Part shown: in pieces, positions 43,039 to 50,767 of the stretch
Layout: each line of letters opens with the position of its first letter
Position numbering within the stretch: the stretch's first letter is position 1
NCBI GenBank assembly: GCA_031372145.1
Contig: JANMKR010000176.1
Location: 1 to 64,000 of the forward strand
DNA from: CALMEC01 sp031372145
GTDB taxonomy: Bacteria > Actinomycetota > Thermoleophilia > Miltoncostaeales > Miltoncostaeaceae
Length of the DNA: 64,000 nt
Direction of reading: 5' to 3'
Made by a program: the position numbers and the translations under genes
The notes under the pieces: generated by a model
Told to the model about the DNA's origin: nothing
Databases searched by the model: none
What the model saw: only the letters and a program-made list of their open reading frames with translations

Positions 43039-43698
43039 ATGAGTAGGCGGCGTGAACGGGGTGCGTCCCGTCCGCTTGAGGGAGCTCCGTACTCCGACTC
43101 ACCGGTGCCGCAGGAGCGGAACTTCCCGCCTTGCGCACTCTGTGGTCATCGCGGCGACGCCGACCGGGTGCGACACCACCTGACGCACGGGCTCGTTGTG
43201 TGGTTGTGCCACGCGCATCGAAGCGAGGCGTTCTTGACACGACGGTCCGGACACGAGTTCACCGAACGGCTCTCCGCCGTGTGGGCCGCGTCTGGCGTGC
43301 TTACGGTTCGTCGGCGTGAGGCACTCACGGCGCACCTCCGCGCGGTTCACCAGGCGACGTTCAGCGCTCCGAAACCAGGTTCATATTCATGGCCGCAACT
43401 GCGTCGCGAAGCGGAACGGCGGTTCGCCGCGGGTGACCCGCCCGCGCAGGTGATCGCCGAACTTCGTCAGAACCACCGCGACGGTCCCGCGATGGTGCCG
43501 TCTGTTCGCACCATGCGTCGCTGGTTCACACAAGCGCGCTGGCTGGAAACCGCTCCGACCAAGCAACGCATGCAGTCCCGGCACACCGTGCCACCCAGAC
43601 GCTCGGCATCGCCCTGGCAACCGTTCGTCGACCTGATCATCACCGGCGTCGCGTACCCCACGCCACCGCGCCCACGCCACCTGCCCCGAGGGCCGTGA
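43039..43698 (+). CDS. Uncharacterised Cys/His-rich protein with possible DNA-binding region
   Basis: This is a 219-aa, Arg-rich protein. PPCALCGHRGDADRVRHHLT and LCHAHRSEAF (residues ~33-70) look like an irregular zinc-binding site. Residues ~120-175 (YSWPQLRREAERRFAAGDPP, then AQVIAELRQNHRD, then SVRTMRRWF) resemble a helix-turn-helix of the kind found in recombinase or phage regulators. The C-terminus is basic and Pro-rich. It is the only plus-strand gene in the otherwise minus-strand 36.7-54.8 kb block, and it splits the usual cdsA-dxr gene pair. No function is assigned. Confidence 0.6.
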   Translation: MSRRRERGASRPLEGAPYSDSPVPQERNFPPCALCGHRGDADRVRHHLTHGLVVWLCHAHRSEAFLTRRSGHEFTERLSAVWAASGVLTVRRREALTAHLRAVHQATFSAPKPGSYSWPQLRREAERRFAAGDPPAQVIAELRQNHRDGPAMVPSVRTMRRWFTQARWLETAPTKQRMQSRHTVPPRRSASPWQPFVDLIITGVAYPTPPRPRHLPRGP

Positions 43699-43731
43699 CA
43701 CCCGTTGAAGTGATCGTCACCGGTTGATCCT

Positions 43732-44517
43732 CTAGACGAGCCAAATCGTGGCGAAGTACCCGGCCATGGCGGTGAACAGCATCGCGTCGAAGCGATCCAA
43801 TACGCCTCCGTGCGCGCCGAGCAGGCGCCCCGAGTCCTTGACGTCGATGTCGCGCTTGATCATTGACTCGAACAGATCGCCAACGTAGGCGGACGCACAA
43901 AGGATGAGACCGAGCATCAACGACTGCCAGTAGTCGATCCAATCCATGTAGAGACCAGCCACCCAGACCGCGACGGTTCCGCCGACGATGCCGCCGATGA
44001 ACCCCTCGACCGTCTTGTTGGGCGAGGTGCGCGGCGCGATCGGATGCGAGCCCCACATCTTCCCCGCGAAATAGGAGCACGTGTCGAACGCCCACGTCCC
44101 GACCAGGATGTTGGCGATCGCACCGGCGCCGTTCGGCAGCTCGCGGGTCGCGACGAACAGCCCCAACGGGACGCCCAGGTAGACCGCACCGAACACGCTC
44201 AGCGCCATCCGGATCGTCACCTCTTGGCGGTGCTTCAGAATCAGGCCCGCGATCGCACTGAGCACCACCGAGATTCCGACTCCGAGCGCAACGGCCCGCT
44301 CAGCCGGGTCGATCAGCGACGGCAGGACCACCGTCGCGACCGTTCCGGCAAACGCCGCCCACCGCAGGGGCACGATCTCGGCGACAAGGTTGAGGTACTC
44401 GTAGACGCCGACCAAGGCGATCGCGAGCGCCATTGCGACGAACACGGGCCCACCGACGTACACGACGACGATGGCGAGCACGATCCCGGGAATCGCAACG
44501 GCAATCCGGTTGCCCAC
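43732..44517 (-). CDS. cdsA: Phosphatidate cytidylyltransferase
   Basis: This is a 261-aa integral membrane enzyme that makes CDP-diacylglycerol. About eight helices precede the C-terminal signature FESMIKRDIDVKDSGRLLGAHGGVLDRFDAML (in pieces), which carries the catalytic acidic residues. The GTG at 44517 is chosen because the protein similarity begins there; a longer frame would cross the palindromic element at 44529-44696. It is the last gene of the rpsB-tsf-pyrH-frr-uppS-cdsA order. Its product feeds the PgsA-like enzyme encoded at 35.1-35.7 kb. Confidence 0.9.
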   Translation of the reverse strand: MGNRIAVAIPGIVLAIVVVYVGGPVFVAMALAIALVGVYEYLNLVAEIVPLRWAAFAGTVATVVLPSLIDPAERAVALGVGISVVLSAIAGLILKHRQEVTIRMALSVFGAVYLGVPLGLFVATRELPNGAGAIANILVGTWAFDTCSYFAGKMWGSHPIAPRTSPNKTVEGFIGGIVGGTVAVWVAGLYMDWIDYWQSLMLGLILCASAYVGDLFESMIKRDIDVKDSGRLLGAHGGVLDRFDAMLFTAMAGYFATIWLV

Positions 44518-44528
44518 GCCCGCCCCGT

Positions 44529-44696
44529 CTAGTGGTCCGACACCGAAATAACACGGGGTTTCGCGCGGCTGCGAGCGTCGCGATACGGCGTCCTCGGCAT
44601 GGCAAATACTCCCGGTATTCGCCACGGCCTGCGTCCACCGTCCCGTTCGCTCTCGCTCACGCGAAACAGCCGGTCATTTGCGTGTCGAACCACTAG
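44529..44696. repeat. Palindromic CTAG-bounded element, family II
   Basis: This 168-bp near-perfect palindrome is bounded by CTAG on both sides. The left end TGGTCCGACACCGAAAT and the complement of the right end (TGGTTCGACACGCAAAT) agree over about 36 bp. Inner arms also pair, down to a central TGGCAAATAC/GTATTCGCCA hairpin. It is non-coding. It fills the gap between uppS and cdsA exactly, and the uppS stop codon (44693-44695) lies in the right CTAG. Confidence 0.8.
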
Positions 44697-45457
44697 CGCG
44701 CCCCGAAGCGCCGCTGGCAACCCGCATAGTGGGCCAGCGCCGCGTCGAGGTCATCCGGCGTGAAATCCGGCCACAGCCGATCACAAAAGTACAACTCCGC
44801 ATACGCCGCCTGCCAGAGCAGAAAGTTGGACAAGCGCTGCTCACCGCTCGTGCGGATCACCAGCTCGGGGTCGCGCAGGTCGGCGTCATAGAGGAACCGT
44901 CCGAACTCCTCCTCGCCGGCATCGGGTCCCGTCTCGGCGACAAACCGGCGGGCCGCGTCCAGGATCTCACCCCGGCCCCCGTAGTTCATCGCCACGAACA
45001 GGTTGAGCCCTGTGTTTCCGGCGGTACGCTCCTGCGACCACGCGATGCGGGTCTGCAACTCCTGAGGCAACCCGTCGAGGCGACCGATGAACCGCATCCG
45101 CACGTTCTCGGCATCCAGCTCGTTGGTTTCACGGTCGATGAGCTCGATGAACAGGCCCAGCAGGTCGACGACCTCCGGTTCCGGACGTGACCAGTTCTCG
45201 GTCGAGAACGAGAACACCGTCAGATCCTCGATACCGGCGTCGCTCGCAGCCCGCACCACGCGCTTGAGGGCCTGGGCACCGGCACGATGGCCCGCGGCGA
45301 CGGGCAACCGCCTGCGCTGCGCCCAGCGGGCATTGCCGTCCATGATGATCGCGACCGAGACCGGAACGTCGCGCGACACACCGGGGTCGCGCGCCTCTTC
45401 ACCGCTCTTGAGACGCAGCAGCGCCCGGGCCGAGCGCCAACGCGTGCGAAACGTCAT
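44693..45457 (-). CDS. uppS: Polyprenyl (undecaprenyl) diphosphate synthase
   Basis: This is a 254-aa cis-prenyltransferase. IIMDGNARWAQRRRLP holds the catalytic Asp, TVFSFSTENWSRP the second conserved region, and LVIRTSGEQRLSNFLLWQAAYAELYF (in pieces) the IPP-binding site. It makes the C55-type lipid carrier for cell-wall and glycan assembly. The TAG stop is part of the CTAG bounding the palindromic element, so the original C-terminus may have been altered by insertion. Confidence 0.93.
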   Translation of the reverse strand: MTFRTRWRSARALLRLKSGEEARDPGVSRDVPVSVAIIMDGNARWAQRRRLPVAAGHRAGAQALKRVVRAASDAGIEDLTVFSFSTENWSRPEPEVVDLLGLFIELIDRETNELDAENVRMRFIGRLDGLPQELQTRIAWSQERTAGNTGLNLFVAMNYGGRGEILDAARRFVAETGPDAGEEEFGRFLYDADLRDPELVIRTSGEQRLSNFLLWQAAYAELYFCDRLWPDFTPDDLDAALAHYAGCQRRFGAR

Positions 45458-45478
45458 CGGCCGCTCGGCTGTGCCGAA

Positions 45479-46033
45479 TCAGATCGCAAGAATCTCCGCT
45501 TCCTTCTTTGCCATCGCCGCATCGATCGACTTGACCTCACCATCGGTCAGCTTCTGCACCTCGTCCTGGACCCGCGATGCCTCGTCCTTGGAGACATCCC
45601 CGTCCTTTTCGCGCCGCTTCACATCGTTGAGGGTGTCACGCCGGACGTTGCGCACAGCGATGCGGGCGTCTTCGGCCATCTTGTGGACGAGCTTGACGTA
45701 CTCCTTGCGCCGCTCCTCAGTCAGATCTGGGATCGGCAGGCGGATCATCTGTCCATCGTTGGACGGGGTCAGCCCGAGCTGGGCCTCCATGAGCGCTTTT
45801 TCGATCACCTTCATCAGGGTCTTGTCGAAGGGCTGGACCGTCAACAGGCGGGCCTCCGGGGCATGAATCGTCGCGACCTGGTTGAGCGGCATGTCAGAAC
45901 CGTAGGCCGCGACGGTGACCCGGTCCAGCAGGTGCGTTGACGCGCGACCGGTACGCACGCTCGCGAACTCGGCCTCCAGGCTCTTGAGGGCGCCCTCCAT
46001 CCGGCGCTTCGCGTCTGCAATCAGCTCCTTCAT
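45479..46033 (-). CDS. frr: Ribosome recycling factor
   Basis: This is a 184-aa protein of standard family length. MEGALKSLEAEFASVRTGRAS, LNQVATIHAPEARLLTVQPFD and the triple-helix segment RKEYVKLVHKMAEDARIAVRNVRRD (all in pieces) are conserved. It splits post-termination ribosomes together with EF-G. It overlaps pyrH by 4 nt. Confidence 0.95.
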   Translation of the reverse strand: MKELIADAKRRMEGALKSLEAEFASVRTGRASTHLLDRVTVAAYGSDMPLNQVATIHAPEARLLTVQPFDKTLMKVIEKALMEAQLGLTPSNDGQMIRLPIPDLTEERRKEYVKLVHKMAEDARIAVRNVRRDTLNDVKRREKDGDVSKDEASRVQDEVQKLTDGEVKSIDAAMAKKEAEILAI

Positions 46034-46821
46034 TTTGCCTCCCCGTCGCCGCTTGCGACGATCGTGCCGATGTGCTCGCCGGCCAGGATGCGCGCGACGT
46101 TGCGCTCATCCGCCATGTTGAACACCATGATCGGCAGGTCGTTGTCCATGCAGAGGGTCAGGGCCGTCGTATCCATGACCTTGAGGCCGCGCTCGATGGC
46201 CTCCATATGGGTGATGTTGGGGATCAGCTGCGCTGCGGGATCTTCACGCGGGTCGCGATCCAGCACGCCCTCGACGTTGTTCTTGGCCATCAAGATGCAC
46301 TCTGCACCGATCTCGAGCGCCCGGAGCGCCGCGGTCGTGTCCGTGGTGAAAAACGGGTTGCCGGTACCACCCGCGAAAATCACCACGCGTTGCTTTTCGA
46401 GATGGCGGATCGCCCGACGGCGGATGTACGGCTCCGCAACCTCCTGGATGGCGATGGCCGATTGCACACGCGTCGGTACCCCGACCTTCTCAAGCGCGTC
46501 CTGGATCGACAGGGCGTTGAGGACCGTCGCGATCATCCCCATGTAGTCCGCCGTCGCACGGTCCATCCCACGCGACGCGCCGGCCACCCCCCGGAAGATG
46601 TTGCCCGCGCCAACGACGATCGCGATCTCGGCGCCCATGGCGATCGCCTCACGCACCTGACGGGCGATGGCGCCGACGCGCTCCGGATCGATGCCGTAGG
46701 TACGCTCGCCCAGCAGCGCCTCACCGGAGAGTTTGAGCACGACGCGGCGATACACGCTGCGCCCCTCGGGGGTCGCGACGACCGATGGCGTGCCGATGGG
46801 TGTGTTACCCGCCGAGCTCAT
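46030..46821 (-). CDS. pyrH: Uridylate kinase
   Basis: This 263-aa amino-acid-kinase-fold enzyme phosphorylates UMP. YRRVVLKLSGEALLGE, VVGAGNIFRG, the UMP site DRATADYMGMIATVLNA, and ATP-site GGTGNPFFTTDTTAALRA are present. ATG 46821 adds a short Gly/Thr/Pro-rich leader before YRRVVLKLSGEA and overlaps the tsf end by 17 nt. It also overlaps frr by 4 nt. Confidence 0.95.
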   Translation of the reverse strand: MSSAGNTPIGTPSVVATPEGRSVYRRVVLKLSGEALLGERTYGIDPERVGAIARQVREAIAMGAEIAIVVGAGNIFRGVAGASRGMDRATADYMGMIATVLNALSIQDALEKVGVPTRVQSAIAIQEVAEPYIRRRAIRHLEKQRVVIFAGGTGNPFFTTDTTAALRALEIGAECILMAKNNVEGVLDRDPREDPAAQLIPNITHMEAIERGLKVMDTTALTLCMDNDLPIMVFNMADERNVARILAGEHIGTIVASGDGEAK

Positions 46822-47413
46822 ACCGTACGAATCGCCGGATTGTGATGTTCTCCTTGAGCCGCGAGGACACCTCCGCGCGAAGTTCCTCGATCGTGCGCGC
46901 CTTCTTCTCGTTCTGGTCGCGGACGAACTCCTGGTCGAGCAGCGCGATCTCTTTGAGGTGTTTGGTGAGCTTGCCCTCGACGGCCTTGTGGCGGAACTTC
47001 TCGTCAACGTCCTCCGCCTGCGCCAGGTAGACCGCCCGCTCCCGCTCCTTGTACTCATCGGACACGTCGTCCGACGATACGAACTTCGGGTTCATTGCGG
47101 CGATGTGCAGCGCCAGATCGTGGACGAACGTGGTGAAGTCGTCGCTGAGGGCGACGAAGTCGGTCTCACAGTTGACTTCGACCAACACGCCAACGCGTCC
47201 ACCCGTGTGGATGTAGCTGTCGACGATGCCCTCGCGGGCCTCACGGCCCGACCGCTTGGCGGCGTCCGCCGCACCCTTGATGCGCAGCAGATCGGTGGCC
47301 TGCTCGATGTCGCCACCGGCCTCGACCAGGGCGCCCTTGCAGTCCATCATGCCGGCGCCGGTGCGGTCGCGCAGCGCCTTGACCTCCTTCGCGGAGGGCT
47401 GGTACTCGCTCAC
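46805..47413 (-). CDS. tsf: Elongation factor Ts
   Basis: This 202-aa EF-Tu nucleotide-exchange factor is of the short form. The UBA-like N-terminus (KEVKALRDRTGAGMMDCKGAL, in pieces) and the core VEVNCETDFVA are canonical. The C-terminus is trimmed compared with the about 280-aa E. coli protein, as in several actinobacterial and thermophilic lineages. It starts in an ATGA overlap with rpsB. Confidence 0.95.
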   Translation of the reverse strand: MSEYQPSAKEVKALRDRTGAGMMDCKGALVEAGGDIEQATDLLRIKGAADAAKRSGREAREGIVDSYIHTGGRVGVLVEVNCETDFVALSDDFTTFVHDLALHIAAMNPKFVSSDDVSDEYKERERAVYLAQAEDVDEKFRHKAVEGKLTKHLKEIALLDQEFVRDQNEKKARTIEELRAEVSSRLKENITIRRFVRYELGG

Positions 47414-48396
47414 GCGTTGTGCTCCTGATCTTCGGTTGCGGTTTCGGTTGCGTTCTCAGCAGGCGCCTCGGGCGCGACGGGCAGCGCGACGGTTTCTGGA
47501 GCAGGCACACTCGGCGCGACCGGCGCAGCGGGTACTTCGGCCTGTGGTTCGGCGGCAACGGGGGCAGGCGCGATCGGCGCAGCCTCGACAACCGGTGCGG
47601 GTGTGGCCGCAGCCACCGGCGCGACGGGTGCCGGTGCAGCGGGCGCCGCAGCCGGCGGGTCGGCAGCGACCGGAGCGATGGCGGGCTCCGCGTCAGTTCC
47701 GTCCGGCTCAGGCGCGACAAAGCCACGGCTGTCGGCGAGCCCCTGAGCGAGCGCACCGAGGATCAGGTTGCACGACCGGATGGCATCGTCGTTGCCCGGA
47801 ATCACGTACGTCGCCTCGTCCGGATCGCAGTTGGTGTCGACCAGGCCGATGACCGGGATGCCCAGACGATTGGCCTCGCGGACACCAATGGCCTCACGCT
47901 TGAGGTCGACGACGACGATCGCATCCGGCAGGCGCTGCATTTCGGAGACGCCGCCCAGGTTGGTCTCGAGCTTCAAGAGCTCGGCTTCAGCGGACAGCCG
48001 CTCACGCGTCGGAAGCAGATCCAGCTGGCCCTCGATCTTCTGACGGCGAAGCTCGTGCAGCCGCTTGATCCGGTCGGCCATGGTCACCCAGTTGGTCAGC
48101 AGGCCGCCGAGCCAGCGGTGGTTGACGTACGGCATGCCACAGCGCTTGGCCTGGTCACGCACCGCGTCCTGGCACTGCTTCTTCGTGCCGACGAACATGA
48201 CGGTCCCGCCCCGGGCACCGATGTTGCGCACGAAGTCGACCGACTCTCTCAGCAGCTCCAGCGTCTGCATCAGGTCGATGATGTAGATGCCTGCGCGCTC
48301 TCCGAAGATGTAGCGCTTCATCTTGGGATTCCAGCGGCGGGTCTGGTGTCCGAAGTGCACTCCGGACTCCAGGAGTTGTTTCATGGTGACGGGCAC
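47410..48396 (-). CDS. rpsB: 30S ribosomal protein S2 with long Ala/Pro-rich C-terminal tail
   Basis: This is a 328-aa protein from GTG 48396 (GAGGAG six bases upstream). The S2 core is complete: MKQLLESGVHFGHQTRRWNPKM (in pieces), FVGTKKQCQDAV, YVNHRWLGGLLTNW and IPVIGLVDTNCDP. After about residue 230 an additional tail of roughly 90 residues rich in Ala, Pro, Val and Glu follows, and is probably disordered. It is the first gene of the rpsB-tsf-pyrH-frr-uppS-cdsA series. Confidence 0.95.
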   Translation of the reverse strand: MPVTMKQLLESGVHFGHQTRRWNPKMKRYIFGERAGIYIIDLMQTLELLRESVDFVRNIGARGGTVMFVGTKKQCQDAVRDQAKRCGMPYVNHRWLGGLLTNWVTMADRIKRLHELRRQKIEGQLDLLPTRERLSAEAELLKLETNLGGVSEMQRLPDAIVVVDLKREAIGVREANRLGIPVIGLVDTNCDPDEATYVIPGNDDAIRSCNLILGALAQGLADSRGFVAPEPDGTDAEPAIAPVAADPPAAAPAAPAPVAPVAAATPAPVVEAAPIAPAPVAAEPQAEVPAAPVAPSVPAPETVALPVAPEAPAENATETATEDQEHNA

Positions 48397-48519
48397 GGTG
48401 GCTCCTCATTCGGTTGTGTGTCGAAACGATCCGGCGTGCGTTCCGGTGGAACCATCGACGTGATGGCACCGACCACCGGCCGGCGTCGCCGGGGTATGGG
48501 TTGACGGGCGTCGCGCATC
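48397..48519 (-). promoter_or_regulatory. rpsB upstream region
   Basis: This 123-bp gap to rluD must hold the promoter and leader of the rpsB operon. Except for GAGGAG before the GTG, no S2-type autoregulatory structure was recognised by eye. Confidence 0.35.
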
Positions 48520-49446
48520 CTAGCGGTCCGGAGGGTGCTCCTGGGTCAATCCGTCGAGAACGTCCGCCAAGTCCTGGGGCAGTTGGCTCTCGACCTCGAT
48601 CTGCTCGCCAGTCTCCGGGTGCGGGAACGACAGGCGCCACGCGTGCAGAAACTGCCGCGTCAAGTCGAACTCCTGGCCACGTCGGCCGTAGACCGGATCC
48701 CCGACCACCGGGAACCCGGCGGCCTCCAAATGCACACGGATCTGGTGTGTGCGGCCGGTGTCCAGGCGTGCCTCCAGCAGGCTGTGCCGCGGGTATGCGC
48801 TGACGCGACGGAAATGGGTCCGCGCCTCGCGTGGGCGATCGCTCTGCGTCGACATGCGCGTCCGGTTGCGCCGGTCGCGCCCAACCGGGCGATCCACCGT
48901 CAGGGCAGGCGGGAACTGCCCGTGTACGAGCACCAGATATCGCCGGTCGATCAGGCGCTCATTCAGCATGCGCTGCAGCCGCCGGTGGGAACGATCGCTC
49001 TTGGCCACCACCAGCAGACCACTCGTATCGCGGTCCAGGCGGTGCACGATACCGGGGCGCTCCGTATCGCCTCCGGTGATTCCATGCGCAAGCAACCCGT
49101 GGACGAGCGTGCCGGACTCGTGTCCCTTGCTCGGATGCGTGACAACACCCGCAGGCTTGTCGACGACGACGAGGACAGCGTCCTCGTAGCGCACCGTCAG
49201 CGGAACATCCTGTGGGGTCAGGCCCGATGGCGGCCGCGGGATGAGCTCGATGACACACCGCTCGCCTGCTGCGACCGCCCTGCGTTTGGTGACGGTCTCA
49301 CCATCGATCAGCACCCGCCCCGCGGTGATCAGCCGTTGGGCCTCTGCCCGGCTTCCCACCTGCGGCACCGCCCCGACGACCACGTCCACCCTGCGACCGG
49401 CGGCGCCGGCGTCCACGATGAGCTCGACGGTCTCGTGACCGGTCAC
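48520..49446 (-). CDS. rluD: RluA/RluD-family rRNA pseudouridine synthase
   Basis: This is a 308-aa protein. An N-terminal S4 RNA-binding domain (SRAEAQRLITAGRVLIDG) is followed by the catalytic domain with the Asp motif HRLDRDTSGLLVVAK. VVDKPAGVVTHPSKGHESGT (in pieces) and LDTGRTHQIRVHL are further family signatures. It isomerises specific uridines of 23S rRNA. It overlaps lspA by 4 nt, the usual actinobacterial pairing. Confidence 0.92.
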   Translation of the reverse strand: MTGHETVELIVDAGAAGRRVDVVVGAVPQVGSRAEAQRLITAGRVLIDGETVTKRRAVAAGERCVIELIPRPPSGLTPQDVPLTVRYEDAVLVVVDKPAGVVTHPSKGHESGTLVHGLLAHGITGGDTERPGIVHRLDRDTSGLLVVAKSDRSHRRLQRMLNERLIDRRYLVLVHGQFPPALTVDRPVGRDRRNRTRMSTQSDRPREARTHFRRVSAYPRHSLLEARLDTGRTHQIRVHLEAAGFPVVGDPVYGRRGQEFDLTRQFLHAWRLSFPHPETGEQIEVESQLPQDLADVLDGLTQEHPPDR

Positions 49447-49970
49447 TCCTGCCCGCCGGCGCGCAGCAGACCGAGCGCGATGATCACGGCTCCGACGACG
49501 ATGCCGACATCTGCGACGTTGAACGCCGGCCAGGCCGGTGGGTCGATGAAGTCCGTCACGCCACCGTGCATCAAGCGATCCAGGAGATTGCCGACGCTGC
49601 CGCCGACCAGCAAACCACCGCCGAACGCGACGGTCACGCTCTGGCGGGCCAGCCGGATCAACGCCCCTGCGATGATGGCCAACGCAACGACGGTCAACGT
49701 GGCGACGACGGCACGGTTGCCGGGAAAGAAGCCGAACGCGATCCCCTCGTTGCGCGCTCGGACCAAGCTGACGCCGAAGACCAGGTCGATGCGCTCACCC
49801 GGGTCGATGCCGGCGCGAACGATGATCTTGGTCGCTTGGTCGACGGCGAACGTCGCGATGGCGGCGCAGCCAAACCAGAACCCACGCCGGCGGGCCGCAC
49901 GACGATACCGACGGCCCTCGGCCTGGTCGACCGCATCACGGATCGGGCGGACCTTCAGCTCGTCGCTCAT
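49443..49970 (-). CDS. lspA: Lipoprotein signal peptidase (signal peptidase II)
   Basis: This 175-aa aspartyl protease has four TM helices. The catalytic residues are in SVGNLLDRLMHGGVTDFID and FNVADVGIVVG. RARNEGIAFGF matches the conserved N-A-F-type region. A basic N-terminal extension (about 35 residues) precedes the first helix. It cleaves prolipoproteins such as the glycoside hydrolase lipoprotein in this window. It overlaps the DUF167 gene by 4 nt. Confidence 0.93.
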   Translation of the reverse strand: MSDELKVRPIRDAVDQAEGRRYRRAARRRGFWFGCAAIATFAVDQATKIIVRAGIDPGERIDLVFGVSLVRARNEGIAFGFFPGNRAVVATLTVVALAIIAGALIRLARQSVTVAFGGGLLVGGSVGNLLDRLMHGGVTDFIDPPAWPAFNVADVGIVVGAVIIALGLLRAGGQE

Positions 49971-50314
49971 CGGACGTTCCCCTCGATCGCACCGAATCGA
50001 CTCACGAGTCGCGCCACGATCTGGGCCGGGTCTCCATCGAGCACAATCAGCTTGCGCGCGCCACCCGACCCCCGCCGAACCGATGCGGCATTGGGACGGA
50101 TGCCGGCCGCCTCGGCGAGATATGCGCACAACGCGGCGTTGGACTGGCCGTCGTGCGGGGCTGCGGCGATCTGCACGCGCAGCCGGCCATCCTGGACCCC
50201 AACCGCCTGGGTCGTTCGCGCGCGCGGCACGGCTTTGACCTCGACCGTCACCCCGTCGCCGTGTGTCGACAACCAGTCAGGCAGGTCCGGCGAGTCAGCC
50301 AATGAGGTTGACAA
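49967..50314 (-). CDS. DUF167 (YggU) family protein
   Basis: This is a 115-aa protein. VTVEVKAVPRARTTQAVGV, LRVQIAAAPHDGQSNAALCAYLAEAAGI (in pieces) and SVRRGSGGARKLIVLDG are the three conserved blocks. The family's molecular role is unknown. It is often located next to yggT and the division cluster, as here. It overlaps yggT by 20 nt and lspA by 4 nt. Confidence 0.88.
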   Translation of the reverse strand: MSTSLADSPDLPDWLSTHGDGVTVEVKAVPRARTTQAVGVQDGRLRVQIAAAPHDGQSNAALCAYLAEAAGIRPNAASVRRGSGGARKLIVLDGDPAQIVARLVSRFGAIEGNVR

Positions 50315-50561
50315 CGAGGCGCTGGGCGATGAGCAACACGATCAGGGCGACCATCGGTGACAAATCGAGCGGACCCACCGGCGGAATCATGCGACGGAAG
50401 AAGTTGAGGTACCACCCGGTGGTGTCGTGGAAGAACTGAACCACCGCCTGCGACCACTGTCGCATCGGGGCGATCGTGACCCACGACATCAGGATGCGCA
50501 CGAGGATGCACAGCTGGAAGACGAGGAACAGCGAGTTGACCCAGGTCGCGACGTGCTGCAT
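50295..50561 (-). CDS. YggT-family membrane protein
   Basis: This is an 88-aa protein with two hydrophobic helices and the conserved YggT wording: LVRILMSWVTI at the first helix end and LNFFRRMIPPVGPLDLSPMVALIVL (in pieces). It is associated with the septum/division region next to sepF in many bacteria. Its ATG is only three bases from the CTAG that bounds mobile element copy B, so its promoter or upstream linkage has been changed by that element. Confidence 0.88.
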   Translation of the reverse strand: MQHVATWVNSLFLVFQLCILVRILMSWVTIAPMRQWSQAVVQFFHDTTGWYLNFFRRMIPPVGPLDLSPMVALIVLLIAQRLVVNLIG

Positions 50562-50564
50562 CCG

Positions 50565-50767
50565 CTAGTGCCCTGTCACGGAAGTTCTTTGACGGTTTGG
50601 CGAGTGAAAGCCCGCCGGACGAGGACGCAGTCTGTGCCCATATCGTTGGATATGGGTGCAGGCGAGGACAAAGCTCCAGGGGCGATTGCTCCTGCTGCCA
50701 GCGGATCGAATCCGGCGGAGCTTTGCAGCCGCCAAACCGTAAAGAGACTTCCGTGACAGGGCACTAG
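50565..50767. repeat. Palindromic mobile element family I, copy B (full-length)
   Basis: It is bounded by CTAG at both ends. The terminal inverted repeats are perfect for TGCCCTGTCACGGAAGT and continue imperfectly to about 45 bp. The middle contains a perfect CCCATATC-GTTG-GATATGGG hairpin (50637-50656), absent from copy A. There is no transposase, so this is MITE-like. It sits between proC and yggT. The proC stop TAG (50764-50766) is formed by the terminal CTAG. Confidence 0.85.
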
